The position numbers were made by a program, and so were the translations under genes. Source: CBDDEI01 sp965226775 (lineage in GTDB: Bacteria; Chloroflexota; Dehalococcoidia; SHYD01). From it: 64,000 nt of DNA. Every line of letters starts with the position of its first letter. Position 1 is the first letter of the stretch. The notes below the pieces were generated by a model. It was not told where the DNA came from. It did not search any database and worked only from the letters and a program-made list of their open reading frames with translations. The stretch spans positions 1,116,001-1,180,000 of the forward strand of contig CBDDEI010000002.1 of NCBI GenBank assembly GCA_965226775.1, read 5' to 3'. Shown in pieces: positions 44,564 through 53,852 of this stretch.

Positions 44564-46948
44564 CTAAGGCAGGTCGTCAAAGGGGGTAGAGCCGTAGCCC
44601 TCTTCTTTAAGGGTTTCCATAATGCGGGCTGCCCTGGGATAGCCAATGCGGAGCCGCCGCTGTAGCAGGGAGGTGGAGAGGTTGTCTACCGTATCTGCCA
44701 GTTCCCGCGCGCGTTCCAGCAGGTCTTCGTCGTCATCTATGTCCTGCTTGCCGGGTGCGCTTTGCGCGGCCTCCTCCATCTCTTGCTCAAACTGGCGTGG
44801 GCGGAGGTGGTTGTAGCGCTCGTTGGTCCAGAACTCCACTAGGCGCTCCACCTCGGCATCGGAGACGTAGGTTCCCTGAACGCGGCGCGGCTTAGCGGCG
44901 TCCGTCGCCATGTAGAGCATATCGCCTCGCCCCAGGAGCTTCTCAGCGCCGGAGCCGTCCAGAATGGTGCGGGAATCGACATAAGAAGTAACCGCAAAGC
45001 TGATGCGCGTGGGAAAGTTGGCCTTGATCAGGCCGGTGATGACGTCCACCGAGGGCCGCTGAGTGGCGACCACCAGATGGATGCCCGTTGCCCTGGCTAG
45101 CTGGGCCAGGCGACACAGCGCCCGCTCCACCTCAAAGGGTGCGACCATCATTAGGTCGGCTAGCTCATCAATAATGACCACCCAATAGGGCATCTGCTCC
45201 GCGGCCTTGGGGCTGCGATTATAACCTTCGATGTTCCGCACACCTATTGCGGCAAAGCTGCGGTAACGGTTGTCCATCTCCTTGATGACCCAGTTGAGGG
45301 TGCCCACCACCCGGTCCGGCTCTACGATTACCGGCGCAAGGAGATGGGGGATAGAGTTATACGGCACCAGCTCTACCCGTTTGGGGTCGATCATCAGGAA
45401 GCGGACCTCGTCCGGCGTGGCCTGCATCATCACGCTGGTCACGATGGCGTTGATGCAGACGCTCTTGCCGCTGCCGGTGGCCCCGGCGATGAGTAGATGC
45501 GGCATTTTAGCCAGGTCTGCCGCCACCACGTCTCCGGCCACGGCCTTCCCAAGGGCAAGGGCGAGCTTGGAGCGGGCGCGTAGGCGTTGGAAGGCAGAGC
45601 TTTCGATAACCGAGTGCAGCGGGACCAGGCCGGGCGTAATGTTGGGCACTTCTATGCCCACTACTTGCTTGCCGGGCACAGGAGCCTCCATACGCACGGA
45701 GGGTGCGGCCAGTGCCAGGGCCAAGTTGTTGGAGAGGCTGGTGATGCGCTCCACCTTCACGCGTGTGCGGGAGATCTCTTCCTGACGCATGAGCGGATTG
45801 CCGTTCTTGTCCACTTTGAAGCGTCCGTCGCTATCGCGTTCACGGACTTCGCGGTACTTGTGGTCCCAACCGGGCTCTACGCCGAACTGCGTGACTGCGG
45901 GGCCTACATGGATCTGGACTACCTTACCCTCGACGCCGTAGCTGGCCAGCGCCTCTTCCAGCTGCTTGGCGCGCTGCGTTTGGTCTATCGCTTCCGGCTC
46001 AGGCGGGCGGTCAAGGAGATCCAATCCGGGGAGGTCCCAATCTGATATGTTTGTCGGGAGGAGGTCATTATCCTCTTCGGAAGATGCGGGCGGGACGATG
46101 GGGAGGAGGGTGCTCTGGATAGGCGCAGCTACTGCTTCTTCCAGCGCGTTCTCCCCGTCTTTATAGCGTTCATCGTCAAAGTCATCCGTATGCCGATAAC
46201 GAGGACCTTCTGTGCCATCGTACAGCGAGGGGTCATCCTCGATTACAACATTGTTGGTGCGGCTCTCGGTGGTACGACGGCGTGCGAGCTGCACGCTCAT
46301 GACGGCGATCCAGCGGATACCGTGCCAGGTGTGGCGGTGCAGGCCGAGGCGCCAGACCAGCCGCGCGCTGTACCAGGCCGTGCGTACCAGTAGGGGCAGC
46401 GTTGACGGATAGGCCAGCGCAACACCGGCGAGGACGAGGAGGGCGGTGCGAGATATGGCAGCGAGGGTAGGCGTGCCCAGGATGACCTGGCCCAGGAGGC
46501 CGCCGTAGGAGACCTCAGCCCAGGAGACGCCCCAGAAGGTGAGGCCCCCAGGCCGTATTGCGGCGGCAAGACCCAGTAGGCCGATAAAGCAGACCGCTGC
46601 ACCGACGAGATGATGCAGGTGGGTGCGCAATGTCCGCGCGGTGCCTAGCTGCTGCCCCCGCATATACCAGATAGCCAGCGCCGGTGGCAGCACCAAGCCG
46701 CCGAAGCCCAGGAGGCTGAGGATGCCGCGTACAACAAGGGGCACGACAAAGAATACCAATCCCAGGGCCAGGCCAATGGAAGCCAGCGCCACAGCTAGCA
46801 GCAGGATGCCGTAGGCAATCTTGCCGATAGGCAGAGAAATGCCGGGTAGCTTTCGCCCGGACCCCTTGGGCGCCGCGACGCCGCGCTGCGGCTTGTAGTT
46901 TGAGCGGTTGCCCTGAGATGATGCAGGCTTCTGTAGTGTTCTTGTCAT
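44564..46948 (-). CDS. ftsK: FtsK/SpoIIIE-type DNA translocase
   Basis: Pumps chromosome ends through the septum. About 794 residues from ATG 46948 (a GTG at 46987 would add 13). Residues 40-180 carry about four membrane helices; an acidic linker follows ('EEDNDLLPTNISDWDLPGLDLLDRPPEP'); the alpha/beta motor has 'HLLIAGATGSGKSVCINAIVTSVM' (Walker A), 'YWVVIIDELADLMM' (Walker B) and 'ATGIHLVVATQRPSVDVITGLIKANFPTRI'; the end is the winged-helix gamma domain ('LSTSLLQRRLRIGYPRAARIMETLKEEGYGS') that reads the polar sequences of the chromosome. Confidence 0.96.
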   Translation of the reverse strand: MTRTLQKPASSQGNRSNYKPQRGVAAPKGSGRKLPGISLPIGKIAYGILLLAVALASIGLALGLVFFVVPLVVRGILSLLGFGGLVLPPALAIWYMRGQQLGTARTLRTHLHHLVGAAVCFIGLLGLAAAIRPGGLTFWGVSWAEVSYGGLLGQVILGTPTLAAISRTALLVLAGVALAYPSTLPLLVRTAWYSARLVWRLGLHRHTWHGIRWIAVMSVQLARRRTTESRTNNVVIEDDPSLYDGTEGPRYRHTDDFDDERYKDGENALEEAVAAPIQSTLLPIVPPASSEEDNDLLPTNISDWDLPGLDLLDRPPEPEAIDQTQRAKQLEEALASYGVEGKVVQIHVGPAVTQFGVEPGWDHKYREVRERDSDGRFKVDKNGNPLMRQEEISRTRVKVERITSLSNNLALALAAPSVRMEAPVPGKQVVGIEVPNITPGLVPLHSVIESSAFQRLRARSKLALALGKAVAGDVVAADLAKMPHLLIAGATGSGKSVCINAIVTSVMMQATPDEVRFLMIDPKRVELVPYNSIPHLLAPVIVEPDRVVGTLNWVIKEMDNRYRSFAAIGVRNIEGYNRSPKAAEQMPYWVVIIDELADLMMVAPFEVERALCRLAQLARATGIHLVVATQRPSVDVITGLIKANFPTRISFAVTSYVDSRTILDGSGAEKLLGRGDMLYMATDAAKPRRVQGTYVSDAEVERLVEFWTNERYNHLRPRQFEQEMEEAAQSAPGKQDIDDDEDLLERARELADTVDNLSTSLLQRRLRIGYPRAARIMETLKEEGYGSTPFDDLP

Positions 46949-47165
46949 AATGTTACGCGCTGTGTGGTCGCATTCCTGGTAACGCACAAATAGGAGCGGG
47001 TGTTACAGAGCGCGTGCGTGGAAGGGATGCGCGCGCAATGGAAAAGAGGAGAGTGTGGTTGTGTAAACAATGTTTTTCGGTCTGCCCACTCATGCTTGCG
47101 GCTGGTAGGCTTCGGCAGGCTTAGGGCTAATGAACTAGGGAGGATGCTGTGTTGGTAGGGAGAAG

Positions 47166-48824
47166 CTAGACTTCTACAGGAACGGGGAGAATGAGGGGAC
47201 GGCGCTTAGTGCGCTCAAAGAGGAAGCTGCCAACGGCCTCTTTCACCTGCGCCGTGATAGTGCTCCACTCCATGCCGACTTCTTCCGATACGCCCCGGCG
47301 CAGTGTGCGCTCCACCCTGTCCTTGGCGTCTTCCAGCAGCTCCTCCGATTCACCCAGTTCAATGAAGCCGCGCTGCACTATCTCCGGACGGCTGACCAGG
47401 CGAGCGGTCGCACGGTCCATGACCAGGATGATCACGAGCATGCCATCTCGGGAGAGGTGCTGGCGGTCCCGCAATACTTCGTGGCCGATGTCTTCCAGGC
47501 CGTCGATGTAGACGTAGTCGGCGGGAACCTTGTCCACCACTTGGCCGCCACCTTCGTTCAGTTGCAACACGTCGCCGTCAGTGAGTGTCCAGCTGTTCTG
47601 GCTGAGCACACCCATAGCCTGGGAGAGCTCCCGGTGGTGGTGCAAGTGACGGTACTCGCCGTGGATGGGCACAAAATACTTGGGCTTGGTAAGGCTCATC
47701 ATGAGCTTAAGCTCTTCTTGAGCGGCATGGCCTCGTACGTGGACGTGGGCGATGGCGCTGTAGAGCACCTTTGCGCCCTGCTTGAAGAGATTATCGATAG
47801 TGCGGGCCACCATCTCCTCATTGCCAGGGATAGGCGTTGCGGAGAGCACTACCGTGTCGCCGGCCTGGATGCGAATGTTGCGGTGGTCTTTGTTGGCGAT
47901 GCGGGCCAGCACGGCGGCGGGCTCGCCCTGGCTGCCGGTGACTAGGACCACCACCTTCTCAGGCGGCAGGCGGCGCAACTGGTCTACATTGATGAGCAGC
48001 CCGTCCGGCGCGTAGAGGTAGCCCATGTCCAACGCCATGGTCACGTTGTTCTGCATACTGCGGCCTAGAACCACCACCTTCCGATTTGCGGCCATAGCGG
48101 CGTCTATGACCTGCTGGATGCGGGATATGAGGGATGCAAAGCAGGCGACGATAACGCGGCCCGATGCTTGCCCTATGATGCGGTCCAGTTCAATACCCAC
48201 TACCTGCTCGGAGGGAGTGAAGCCGGGCACTTCCGCATAAGTGGAGTCGGAGAGGAGAAGGAAGACACCCTCGCTGCCTAGCTGCGCTAGCTTGGCGATG
48301 TCGGTGCGGCCGCCGTCAACGGGCGTGTGATCGAACTTGAAGTCGCCGGTGTGTACCACCGTGCCCACAGGCGTATGGATCGCCATGCCTACCGCATCCG
48401 GAATGGAGTGCGCTACCCGGAAGAACTCGACGCGCATATCGCCCACGCTGGTCTGCTCACCGGGCCGCAGGGTGCGGAGGTCGCTGTTCTCTACCAGCCG
48501 GCGCTCCCGTAAGCGCACGGAGATGAGTCCTTGGCTCAGAGGAGTGGAATAGACCGGCACGTTCAGCGCGGGTAGAAGATAGGGAAGCGCGCCTATGTGG
48601 TCCTCGTGGCCGTGGGTGATGAAGATGCCCCGCAGCTTTTCTTGGTTTTGCTGAAGGTAGGAGATATCGGGAATGACGAGATCGACCCCCAGCATCTCGG
48701 CTTCTGGGAACATGAGACCACAGTCAACAACAACGATGTCGTTGCCGAACTCGATGGCCATCATATTCTTCCCGATCTCGCCGAGGCCGCCGAGAGGGAT
48801 TATGCGTAGGGGGCTTGCTGGCAT
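47166..48824 (-). CDS. rnj: Ribonuclease J
   Basis: A metallo-beta-lactamase ribonuclease with 5'-exonuclease and endonuclease activity, central to mRNA turnover and rRNA maturation in bacteria without RNase E. The 552 residues have the core 'RIIPLGGLGEIGKNMMAIEF', the zinc signature 'THGHEDHIGALPYLL', 'VHTGDFKFDH', 'DSTYAEVPGFTPSEQ', the beta-CASP 'VLVTGSQGEPAAVLARI' and 'VRGHAAQEELKLMMSLTKPKYFVPIHGEYRHL', and the C-terminal domain. It is 5 bases downstream of the uracil-DNA glycosylase gene. Confidence 0.96.
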   Translation of the reverse strand: MPASPLRIIPLGGLGEIGKNMMAIEFGNDIVVVDCGLMFPEAEMLGVDLVIPDISYLQQNQEKLRGIFITHGHEDHIGALPYLLPALNVPVYSTPLSQGLISVRLRERRLVENSDLRTLRPGEQTSVGDMRVEFFRVAHSIPDAVGMAIHTPVGTVVHTGDFKFDHTPVDGGRTDIAKLAQLGSEGVFLLLSDSTYAEVPGFTPSEQVVGIELDRIIGQASGRVIVACFASLISRIQQVIDAAMAANRKVVVLGRSMQNNVTMALDMGYLYAPDGLLINVDQLRRLPPEKVVVLVTGSQGEPAAVLARIANKDHRNIRIQAGDTVVLSATPIPGNEEMVARTIDNLFKQGAKVLYSAIAHVHVRGHAAQEELKLMMSLTKPKYFVPIHGEYRHLHHHRELSQAMGVLSQNSWTLTDGDVLQLNEGGGQVVDKVPADYVYIDGLEDIGHEVLRDRQHLSRDGMLVIILVMDRATARLVSRPEIVQRGFIELGESEELLEDAKDRVERTLRRGVSEEVGMEWSTITAQVKEAVGSFLFERTKRRPLILPVPVEV

Positions 48825-48829
48825 AGGTG

Positions 48830-49444
48830 CTAAAACAGGCTAAGTTGTTGCGCCGGATCAGACTCTATTTTAGGCGGCGCGCTTAGTTTACGGGCTTCCT
48901 CCAGTAGGGCAGGGAGCTTCTTAATATCGTCTTCCAGCGCGCCGCGCAGGTTCTGCTGATGTAGGGCTGCGGCGGGATGATACATAGGGAAAATAATGCG
49001 TCCTTCCTGTTGAATGTGCCGCCCGTGGATGCGGCTAATACTCTGCCCTGGGAACCAGCGGGACATAGAGAACCTTCCTAACGTTACGATGATCTTAGGT
49101 TGCACTATTCTGAGCTGATCGTCCAGCCAGTGCTTGCAGGAGGCTATCTCCGCGGGCAACGGGTCCCGGTTTTCGGACGGTCTGCATTTTATTACGTTGC
49201 AGATATACACTTGGTTTCTTTTTAGGCCGATAACGGCCAGGAGCTGTTCTAGAAGCTGTCCTGCCGGGCCCACAAAAGGCCGTCCCTGACGGTCTTCCTG
49301 GAAACCTGGGGCTTCTCCAACAAACATAATCTCTGCGTCATGGGGCCCCTCGCCAGGAACGACAAGAGTGCGGCCTTGCGCAAGGCCGCACTCTTGACAC
49401 GTCAGCATTTGATGACAGAGGTTGGCTAGTTCGGGTAGCGTCAC
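48830..49444 (-). CDS. Family-4 uracil-DNA glycosylase with clamp-binding tail
   Basis: Removes uracil from DNA. The 204 residues show 'VVPGEGPHDAEIMFVGEAPGFQEDRQGRPFVGPAGQLLEQLL' and 'YHPAAALHQQNLR', the motifs of the UDG-4 family, and four Cys for the [4Fe-4S] cluster ('CQECGLAQGRT', 'VIKCRP', 'ASCKHW'). The protein ends in QQLSLF, the form of a bacterial beta-clamp binding peptide, which would recruit it to replication forks; I regard this as strong by pattern but untested. It lies between the oxidoreductase operon (47 bases upstream) and rnj. Confidence 0.93.
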   Translation of the reverse strand: MTLPELANLCHQMLTCQECGLAQGRTLVVPGEGPHDAEIMFVGEAPGFQEDRQGRPFVGPAGQLLEQLLAVIGLKRNQVYICNVIKCRPSENRDPLPAEIASCKHWLDDQLRIVQPKIIVTLGRFSMSRWFPGQSISRIHGRHIQQEGRIIFPMYHPAAALHQQNLRGALEDDIKKLPALLEEARKLSAPPKIESDPAQQLSLF

Positions 49445-49491
49445 GCTCCTAACCGCTCTCTGTTGTCTGAGGCCCTTTCTATGGGGCCGAC

Positions 49492-50478
49492 TTACTTGGC
49501 TACCTTAAGGCTACCCATGAACGGAGCAATGCCGGGAACGTCCCACTCTTCCCACATGGTGTCCAGCATGCCCTGGATATGGTCAAAGTCTTCATCAATG
49601 AAGTGGGCAAAGCGCCCCTGCTTCTCCAGGTACTCCCGAACGGGCAAGCGGCCCTTTATGTGCGGGTCGTAGGTGTAGGAGACACGTCCATCCAGAATCT
49701 CGTAGAGGGGGAAGATACCGGACTTAATGCCCAGCTCGCCCAGCTCACGGGAGTACTGCGGGTGGAAGTCCCAACCCTTGGGGCAGGGATCAAAGGTGTG
49801 GATGAAGGTGGGGCCACCAATGGCCAAAGCCTTCCGCACCTTGTTGAAGAAGTCCAGCGGCGGGTAGGTGGCGCTGGCTGCCGCAAAGAAACGAGCGGTA
49901 GGATGGCCAACGGCCAGCATAGGCGCAACGTTCTTCTTCCAGCGGCGGTGCATGATGCGCTTCGCAGTGCCCGGAGGGCTGAAGGTGGTCTGCGCGCCGT
50001 AGGTGGTCAGGCCGCTGGCCTGGATGTCCGTATTGGCCGCGGACTCGTTATCGTACAGGATGATCAGCAGGTCGTAGTCGGACTGGAGGGCGCCGGAGAT
50101 ACCGCCGATGCCCATGTCGCCGCCGCCGAGGTCGCCGCTGAAGTTAATGACGTTGATCTTCTCTTTGGGGATGCGGCCCTTGCGCATGAGAGCACGGAGG
50201 CCCGCAGCCATACCAACGGAAGATGCGCCGCCTGCGCCCAACTGGGTGTGCATCCACGGCACGATCCAGGGGGTGGTTAGGTAGCTGGTGTTCGCCACGT
50301 ACATGCAGCCGGTAGCGCCGGTTACAACGGTGCGGGGACCAGCAGCCTTGGCAAAGTCACGCATTACTAGGGCGGATTCACAGCCCTGGCAAGTGCGGTG
50401 ACCGGAGGTATAAAACTCCTCGCCGGGAGTGTCCCGTACTGTGCGAATACGGTCGAATTCGATAACTTGGGTCGTCAT
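49492..50478 (-). CDS. 2-oxoacid:ferredoxin oxidoreductase, beta (TPP-binding) subunit
   Basis: The subunit that binds thiamine diphosphate in the oxidative decarboxylation of a 2-oxoacid to acyl-CoA with reduced ferredoxin. The 328 residues show 'GHRTCQGCESALVMRDF' and 'VTGATGCMYVANTSY' (Cys ligands of the proximal cluster), the TPP site 'NFSGDLGGGDMGIGGISGALQSDYDLLIILYDNESAANTDIQASG', 'GPTFIHTFDPCPKGW' and a C-terminal helix. The acid that it uses is open; pyruvate is the default, but substitutions in 'TTYGAQTTFSPPGT' could point to another acid. It is the last of three structural genes of the operon. Confidence 0.93.
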   Translation of the reverse strand: MTTQVIEFDRIRTVRDTPGEEFYTSGHRTCQGCESALVMRDFAKAAGPRTVVTGATGCMYVANTSYLTTPWIVPWMHTQLGAGGASSVGMAAGLRALMRKGRIPKEKINVINFSGDLGGGDMGIGGISGALQSDYDLLIILYDNESAANTDIQASGLTTYGAQTTFSPPGTAKRIMHRRWKKNVAPMLAVGHPTARFFAAASATYPPLDFFNKVRKALAIGGPTFIHTFDPCPKGWDFHPQYSRELGELGIKSGIFPLYEILDGRVSYTYDPHIKGRLPVREYLEKQGRFAHFIDEDFDHIQGMLDTMWEEWDVPGIAPFMGSLKVAK

Positions 50479-50507
50479 GATTGCATGGTTCCTTTCTTCT
50501 GTGAGCC

Positions 50508-51722
50508 CTATTCGCGGACGCCGATCCAGGTAACCGTGCTAGGGTTCTTGCCGTCTCGAGCTTCCATTGCTATCTCGAGCATTCTGGCGCAGTCAGAGAT
50601 GGCTATGTCTCGGCCACCCAAGCCTGTAATAAAGTTAACCACTTCGGGTCGCTGAGTCAAGGGATACACCGCTGAGCGGACTTCGTGCAGAAGCACGCCG
50701 CCATCATCTGCCGAGCCCTGGGCGACGTCGCGGTCGATAACACCAACGGCCTTGAAGCGGCTAAGGGCGGCCCGCAGCTCCTCTGCAGGGAAGGGGCGGA
50801 ACCAGCGCAGGTTAAGGTAGCCTACTTTGTGGCCCTGCTCCCGCAACCGCCGTACCGCAGTGCGGCCCGGCTGGTTGACAGTGCCCATACCCATGAGCAC
50901 GGTGTCTGCATCTTCGGTCATGTACTCGTCGAAGAAGGGGTTCCCGTAGTTGGTGCCAAAGATGGTGTTGAACTCTTTGTATGCCTCTGGGATCACCTTA
51001 CGTGCTCTGCGTGCGGCCTCCCAGTTCTGTCGCCGCAACTCCATTACCCAATCCTCGTTGACCTGAGGAGCAATGGAGACCGGATGGTCCGGATGCAGTT
51101 TGCGGTCGTCTAGGTCATAAGGAGGAAGGAACGAATTCACGGCTTCCTGAGTGGGAAGCTTGATCATGTGCTGCGAATGGGTGAGGAACGCGCCGTCCAT
51201 AGCAATGCAGACGGGCATACGGACTCGCTTGTCCTCTGCAATGCGATAGGCCAGGAACACGTGCTCCAGGGCTTCCTGTGCGGTGGCTACCCAGAAGATG
51301 AGCCAGCCAAAGTCACGCACAGACATTGCATCGTTGTGCTCCACGCCGAATGCGCCGGGATCGTCCAGCGCACGGTTGCCGACGAGGAAGAGGGTGGGCA
51401 GACGGTCGGTGGCGGCAACCACGAGGGCCTCCATGCCGTACATCCAACCGGTGCCGCTGCTGCCACCGAAGGCTCGTGCGCCTACGGAGCTGGCATGCTT
51501 CACGATTTCAAACTGCGAATGCTCGCTATCAGCCACGATGTACTCAGCGTCTAGCTGGCCGTTCGCGATGATGCGAGCGAGGATGTCCATCACCTCGGTG
51601 TACGGGCGGATGGGATAAGCTGCAATCACGTCTACATTTGAGAGACGGATCCCCTCTGCAACTGCTTGACAGCCGTTAAGGAGGTCTTGTCGTTCCCAGA
51701 CTTCTTGTTGTGTAGTTGTCAC
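50508..51722 (-). CDS. 2-oxoacid:ferredoxin oxidoreductase, alpha subunit
   Basis: A 404-residue PorA-type subunit with the transketolase-like domains that form the dimer around TPP. 'NGCQAVAEGIRLSNVDVIAAYPIRPYTEVMDIL', 'VADSEHSQFEIVKHASSVGARAFGGSSGTGWMYGMEALVVAATDRLP' and 'AGVDRDVAQGS' type 'VGVIDRDVAQGSADDGGVLLHEV' at the C-terminal domain II are characteristic. It lies 19 bases after the fused gamma-delta gene and 29 before the beta gene. Confidence 0.93.
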   Translation of the reverse strand: MTTTQQEVWERQDLLNGCQAVAEGIRLSNVDVIAAYPIRPYTEVMDILARIIANGQLDAEYIVADSEHSQFEIVKHASSVGARAFGGSSGTGWMYGMEALVVAATDRLPTLFLVGNRALDDPGAFGVEHNDAMSVRDFGWLIFWVATAQEALEHVFLAYRIAEDKRVRMPVCIAMDGAFLTHSQHMIKLPTQEAVNSFLPPYDLDDRKLHPDHPVSIAPQVNEDWVMELRRQNWEAARRARKVIPEAYKEFNTIFGTNYGNPFFDEYMTEDADTVLMGMGTVNQPGRTAVRRLREQGHKVGYLNLRWFRPFPAEELRAALSRFKAVGVIDRDVAQGSADDGGVLLHEVRSAVYPLTQRPEVVNFITGLGGRDIAISDCARMLEIAMEARDGKNPSTVTWIGVRE

Positions 51723-51741
51723 TCTTTATTCTCCTTACGGC

Positions 51742-52905
51742 TTAAGAATTGGCCGGCGCTTTGTGGGGTACCGTCTTGCCGTCTTGTCTGATTTCAAAGC
51801 CGGTGCCGGTCACCTGGGGGAAGTAGAAGCGGTCAACACCCTTCTTCTCCTCTGCCCACTTGAAGTAACCGTCCCGATCCTTCTTGTAATGCTCCCAAGG
51901 GCTGTCATGGTCAGTGAATTTAAGCTCGTCCACCATAACGATGCATTCAGGGACGGGGCAGACGGAGGCGCACTTGTGGCAGCCCACGCAAACCTCGTAG
52001 TTCACATCGTAGAGGCCATCGTCGGTGGGGTCGAAGCACTCGTCTGGGCAGTCCAGCCAGCAAAGGGTGCACTTAATGCAGAGGTCAAAGCGGACAACGG
52101 GCCGTTGGGACTTGGTGGTGCCGCGCTTGAACTGGTCGTTGCGCTCCTGCCCGCGAGGGCCAATCTTAAAGCCGCGGGGCACACCGGGAATGACGGCGCC
52201 TTCGCCAAACTCGTTCCACTTGGGCAGGATAACTTTGGGATACGGCCAGGTGATGCCCTGTCCCGAGCTTATGACCTGGATCTTCTGCAGCGTCTCGTTG
52301 TAGGCCTCACGAGCGGCCGCGGCGCGGTGCTCTGCATGGGTCTTGTCCAGAAGGTAGGACTCAACCGCTTCGATATTAATGATTTCCGGGTCTACTGCGG
52401 CAATGGCGCCCAGGACGCGCTCACGGGTGAGGTCGTCCTTGAACACCCACAGGCCGGCAAAGCTTGCATCGCCCTCAAGGATGGCCATGCGATAATCGTA
52501 TGGTCGAGCCTCTGTGAATGCCACTAGATCGTCTTGGCTCTTGCGGGTTACCACTAGCATGGCCGCGTTCTCGTGGACCTTCTCGTTAACGGGGCGGATA
52601 CCGTGCCAGCCCCAGGGCTCCACGCCCTTGCACATGGTGTCGTCAAGGATAACGGAGATGTCAGCCTCGTCAATGTCCATCTTGGCGCCGCACTCGGCCT
52701 CCAACTCCTCTTCCGAGAGGTCAGGGGAGACGAAGGCGAAGTATTTGCAGGGAATGCCGTTGCGCTCTGGGGAATCGCTATAGCGGCCGTTAGAGAAACC
52801 GATCTTCCCCATGCGGCTGGCGATGAAGGCAATATCGCTGCCGATATATTTGCCGAGGTTCTTCTGGAAGATACCCCGGTAGTTCACTTCTACCCGTTTG
52901 ATCAT
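51742..52905 (-). CDS. 2-oxoacid:ferredoxin oxidoreductase, fused gamma-delta subunit
   Basis: A 387-residue fusion. The first about 190 residues form the gamma (PorC) domain, starting 'EVNYRGIFQKNLGKYIGSDIAFIASRMGK' and 'FAFVSPDLSEEELEAECGAKMDIDEADISVILDDTMCKGVEPWGWHGI'. The C-terminal delta (PorD) part is a bacterial-type 2[4Fe-4S] ferredoxin, 'CIKCTLCWLDCP' and 'CVGCHKCASVCP', which takes electrons to the acceptor. Both clusters are complete here, unlike in the NuoF-like protein at 31855. It is 11 bases downstream of the regulator gene. Confidence 0.93.
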   Translation of the reverse strand: MIKRVEVNYRGIFQKNLGKYIGSDIAFIASRMGKIGFSNGRYSDSPERNGIPCKYFAFVSPDLSEEELEAECGAKMDIDEADISVILDDTMCKGVEPWGWHGIRPVNEKVHENAAMLVVTRKSQDDLVAFTEARPYDYRMAILEGDASFAGLWVFKDDLTRERVLGAIAAVDPEIINIEAVESYLLDKTHAEHRAAAAREAYNETLQKIQVISSGQGITWPYPKVILPKWNEFGEGAVIPGVPRGFKIGPRGQERNDQFKRGTTKSQRPVVRFDLCIKCTLCWLDCPDECFDPTDDGLYDVNYEVCVGCHKCASVCPVPECIVMVDELKFTDHDSPWEHYKKDRDGYFKWAEEKKGVDRFYFPQVTGTGFEIRQDGKTVPHKAPANS

Positions 52906-52916
52906 GAAATCCTCCT

Positions 52917-53648
52917 TTAGCGTGGTTCAGCTATTACCACGGGCTCACTGGTAGGTAAGGCTCCAATGGCATGTTCCACTTCTGCTAAGTGGTCCCGCAT
53001 GGCGCTATAGGCAGCCTCCGGATTGCGTTCTATGATAGCCGTTAAGACTCTGTAGTGTCCATCTAAAGAGGTATGGGCCCGCTGCTCTGTTTGCAGCGCA
53101 CCTTCACGAGACACCGCCAGCAACTCTGCCATTGCCTCTACCAGCTTTACCAGCACGTTGTTCTTGGTGGTTACCGCCACCAGTTGGTGGAAAAGGATGT
53201 CTTCTGCGACACCGGGCGTTCCTGCTGCCACGGACCGCTCTTGTTGCAGCAGGATATGCCGTAATTCAGCGATCTGCTCATCCGTGGCGTTCTGGGCGGC
53301 CTGTTGTGCCATCAACGGCTCGATAAGCTTACGGGCTTCCAAGACGTCTGCGATAACGTTCTCTTGCGAGAGGAGCACGGAGGTGAAGGGCTCCTTCACC
53401 ACACTAATGTCCGCCGCACGCACAAAGGTGCCGCCGCCTTGGCGGCTTTCTACCAGGCCGGTAAGCTCTAGTGCCCTGAGAGCCTCACGGACGGAGTTGC
53501 GGCTGACACCAAGCTGTTCTGCCAGCTCCCGTTCGCTAGGCAGCTGATCGTTGAGTCGGAGCTTACCGTCAAGGATCAACCTCTTCAGGTAGGCCGCAAT
53601 GTCCGCCGGAACCCGGCTCTTCCGTTTAATAGGTTCGAGTAAAACCAT
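52917..53648 (-). CDS. GntR-family (FadR/FCD subfamily) regulator of the 2-oxoacid oxidoreductase operon
   Basis: A 243-residue regulator. The N-terminal winged helix 'LNDQLPSERELAEQLGVSRNSVREALRALELTGLVESRQGGGTFV' is typical, and residues 100-230 form the helical FCD ligand domain ('VIADVLEARKLIEPLMAQQAAQNATDEQI', 'HQLVAVTTKNNVLVKLVEAMAELL', 'SLDGHYRVLTAI'). Asp/His residues in this domain often bind a metal that holds a carboxylate effector. It leads the operon and a FadR-like palindrome lies over its promoter region, so it likely represses the operon until the substrate acid is present. Confidence 0.92.
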   Translation of the reverse strand: MVLLEPIKRKSRVPADIAAYLKRLILDGKLRLNDQLPSERELAEQLGVSRNSVREALRALELTGLVESRQGGGTFVRAADISVVKEPFTSVLLSQENVIADVLEARKLIEPLMAQQAAQNATDEQIAELRHILLQQERSVAAGTPGVAEDILFHQLVAVTTKNNVLVKLVEAMAELLAVSREGALQTEQRAHTSLDGHYRVLTAIIERNPEAAYSAMRDHLAEVEHAIGALPTSEPVVIAEPR

Positions 53649-53665
53649 GTGTTTCCCCGGTCAAG

Positions 53666-53688
53666 ATTGGTACTACCATCCTACCAAT
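53666..53688 (-). promoter_or_regulatory. FadR-like operator before the GntR gene
   Basis: TGGTACTACCA (53668-53678) matches the TGGTNNNACCA form known for FadR. A larger inverted repeat, ATTGGTA (53666-53672) and TACCAAT (53682-53688), overlaps it. It sits 18-40 bases before the ATG at 53648, just after the likely start of transcription. Confidence 0.75.
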
Positions 53689-53702
53689 CCAAACCCGCGG
53701 AA

Positions 53703-53734
53703 ATCCTAGCACGGCTCCAAGCCAAGCGTGTCAA
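53703..53734 (-). promoter_or_regulatory. Promoter of the regulator-oxidoreductase operon
   Basis: TGC-TAGGAT gives an extended -10 box (53711-53703) on the minus strand. A TTGACA (53734-53729) is 20 bases ahead of it, longer than usual, so the -35 box may be weak or not used. Confidence 0.5.
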
Positions 53735-53779
53735 GCAGATTAGCGGTGAGGATAATGGGAGCAGCAGGCAGCGGTTGCC

Positions 53780-53808
53780 TTGACGCCTGACCAATGCCTT
53801 GCTACGAT
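53780..53808 (+). promoter_or_regulatory. Promoter of tRNA-Val
   Basis: TTGACG (53780-53785) and TACGAT (53803-53808) with exactly 17 bases between. Transcription would start near 53815 and reach the tRNA after about 70 bases. Confidence 0.7.
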
Positions 53809-53852
53809 CCTTCCTACACGGGCAGCTAGCTCTTGCCAGGGGCAGTCTTCAA

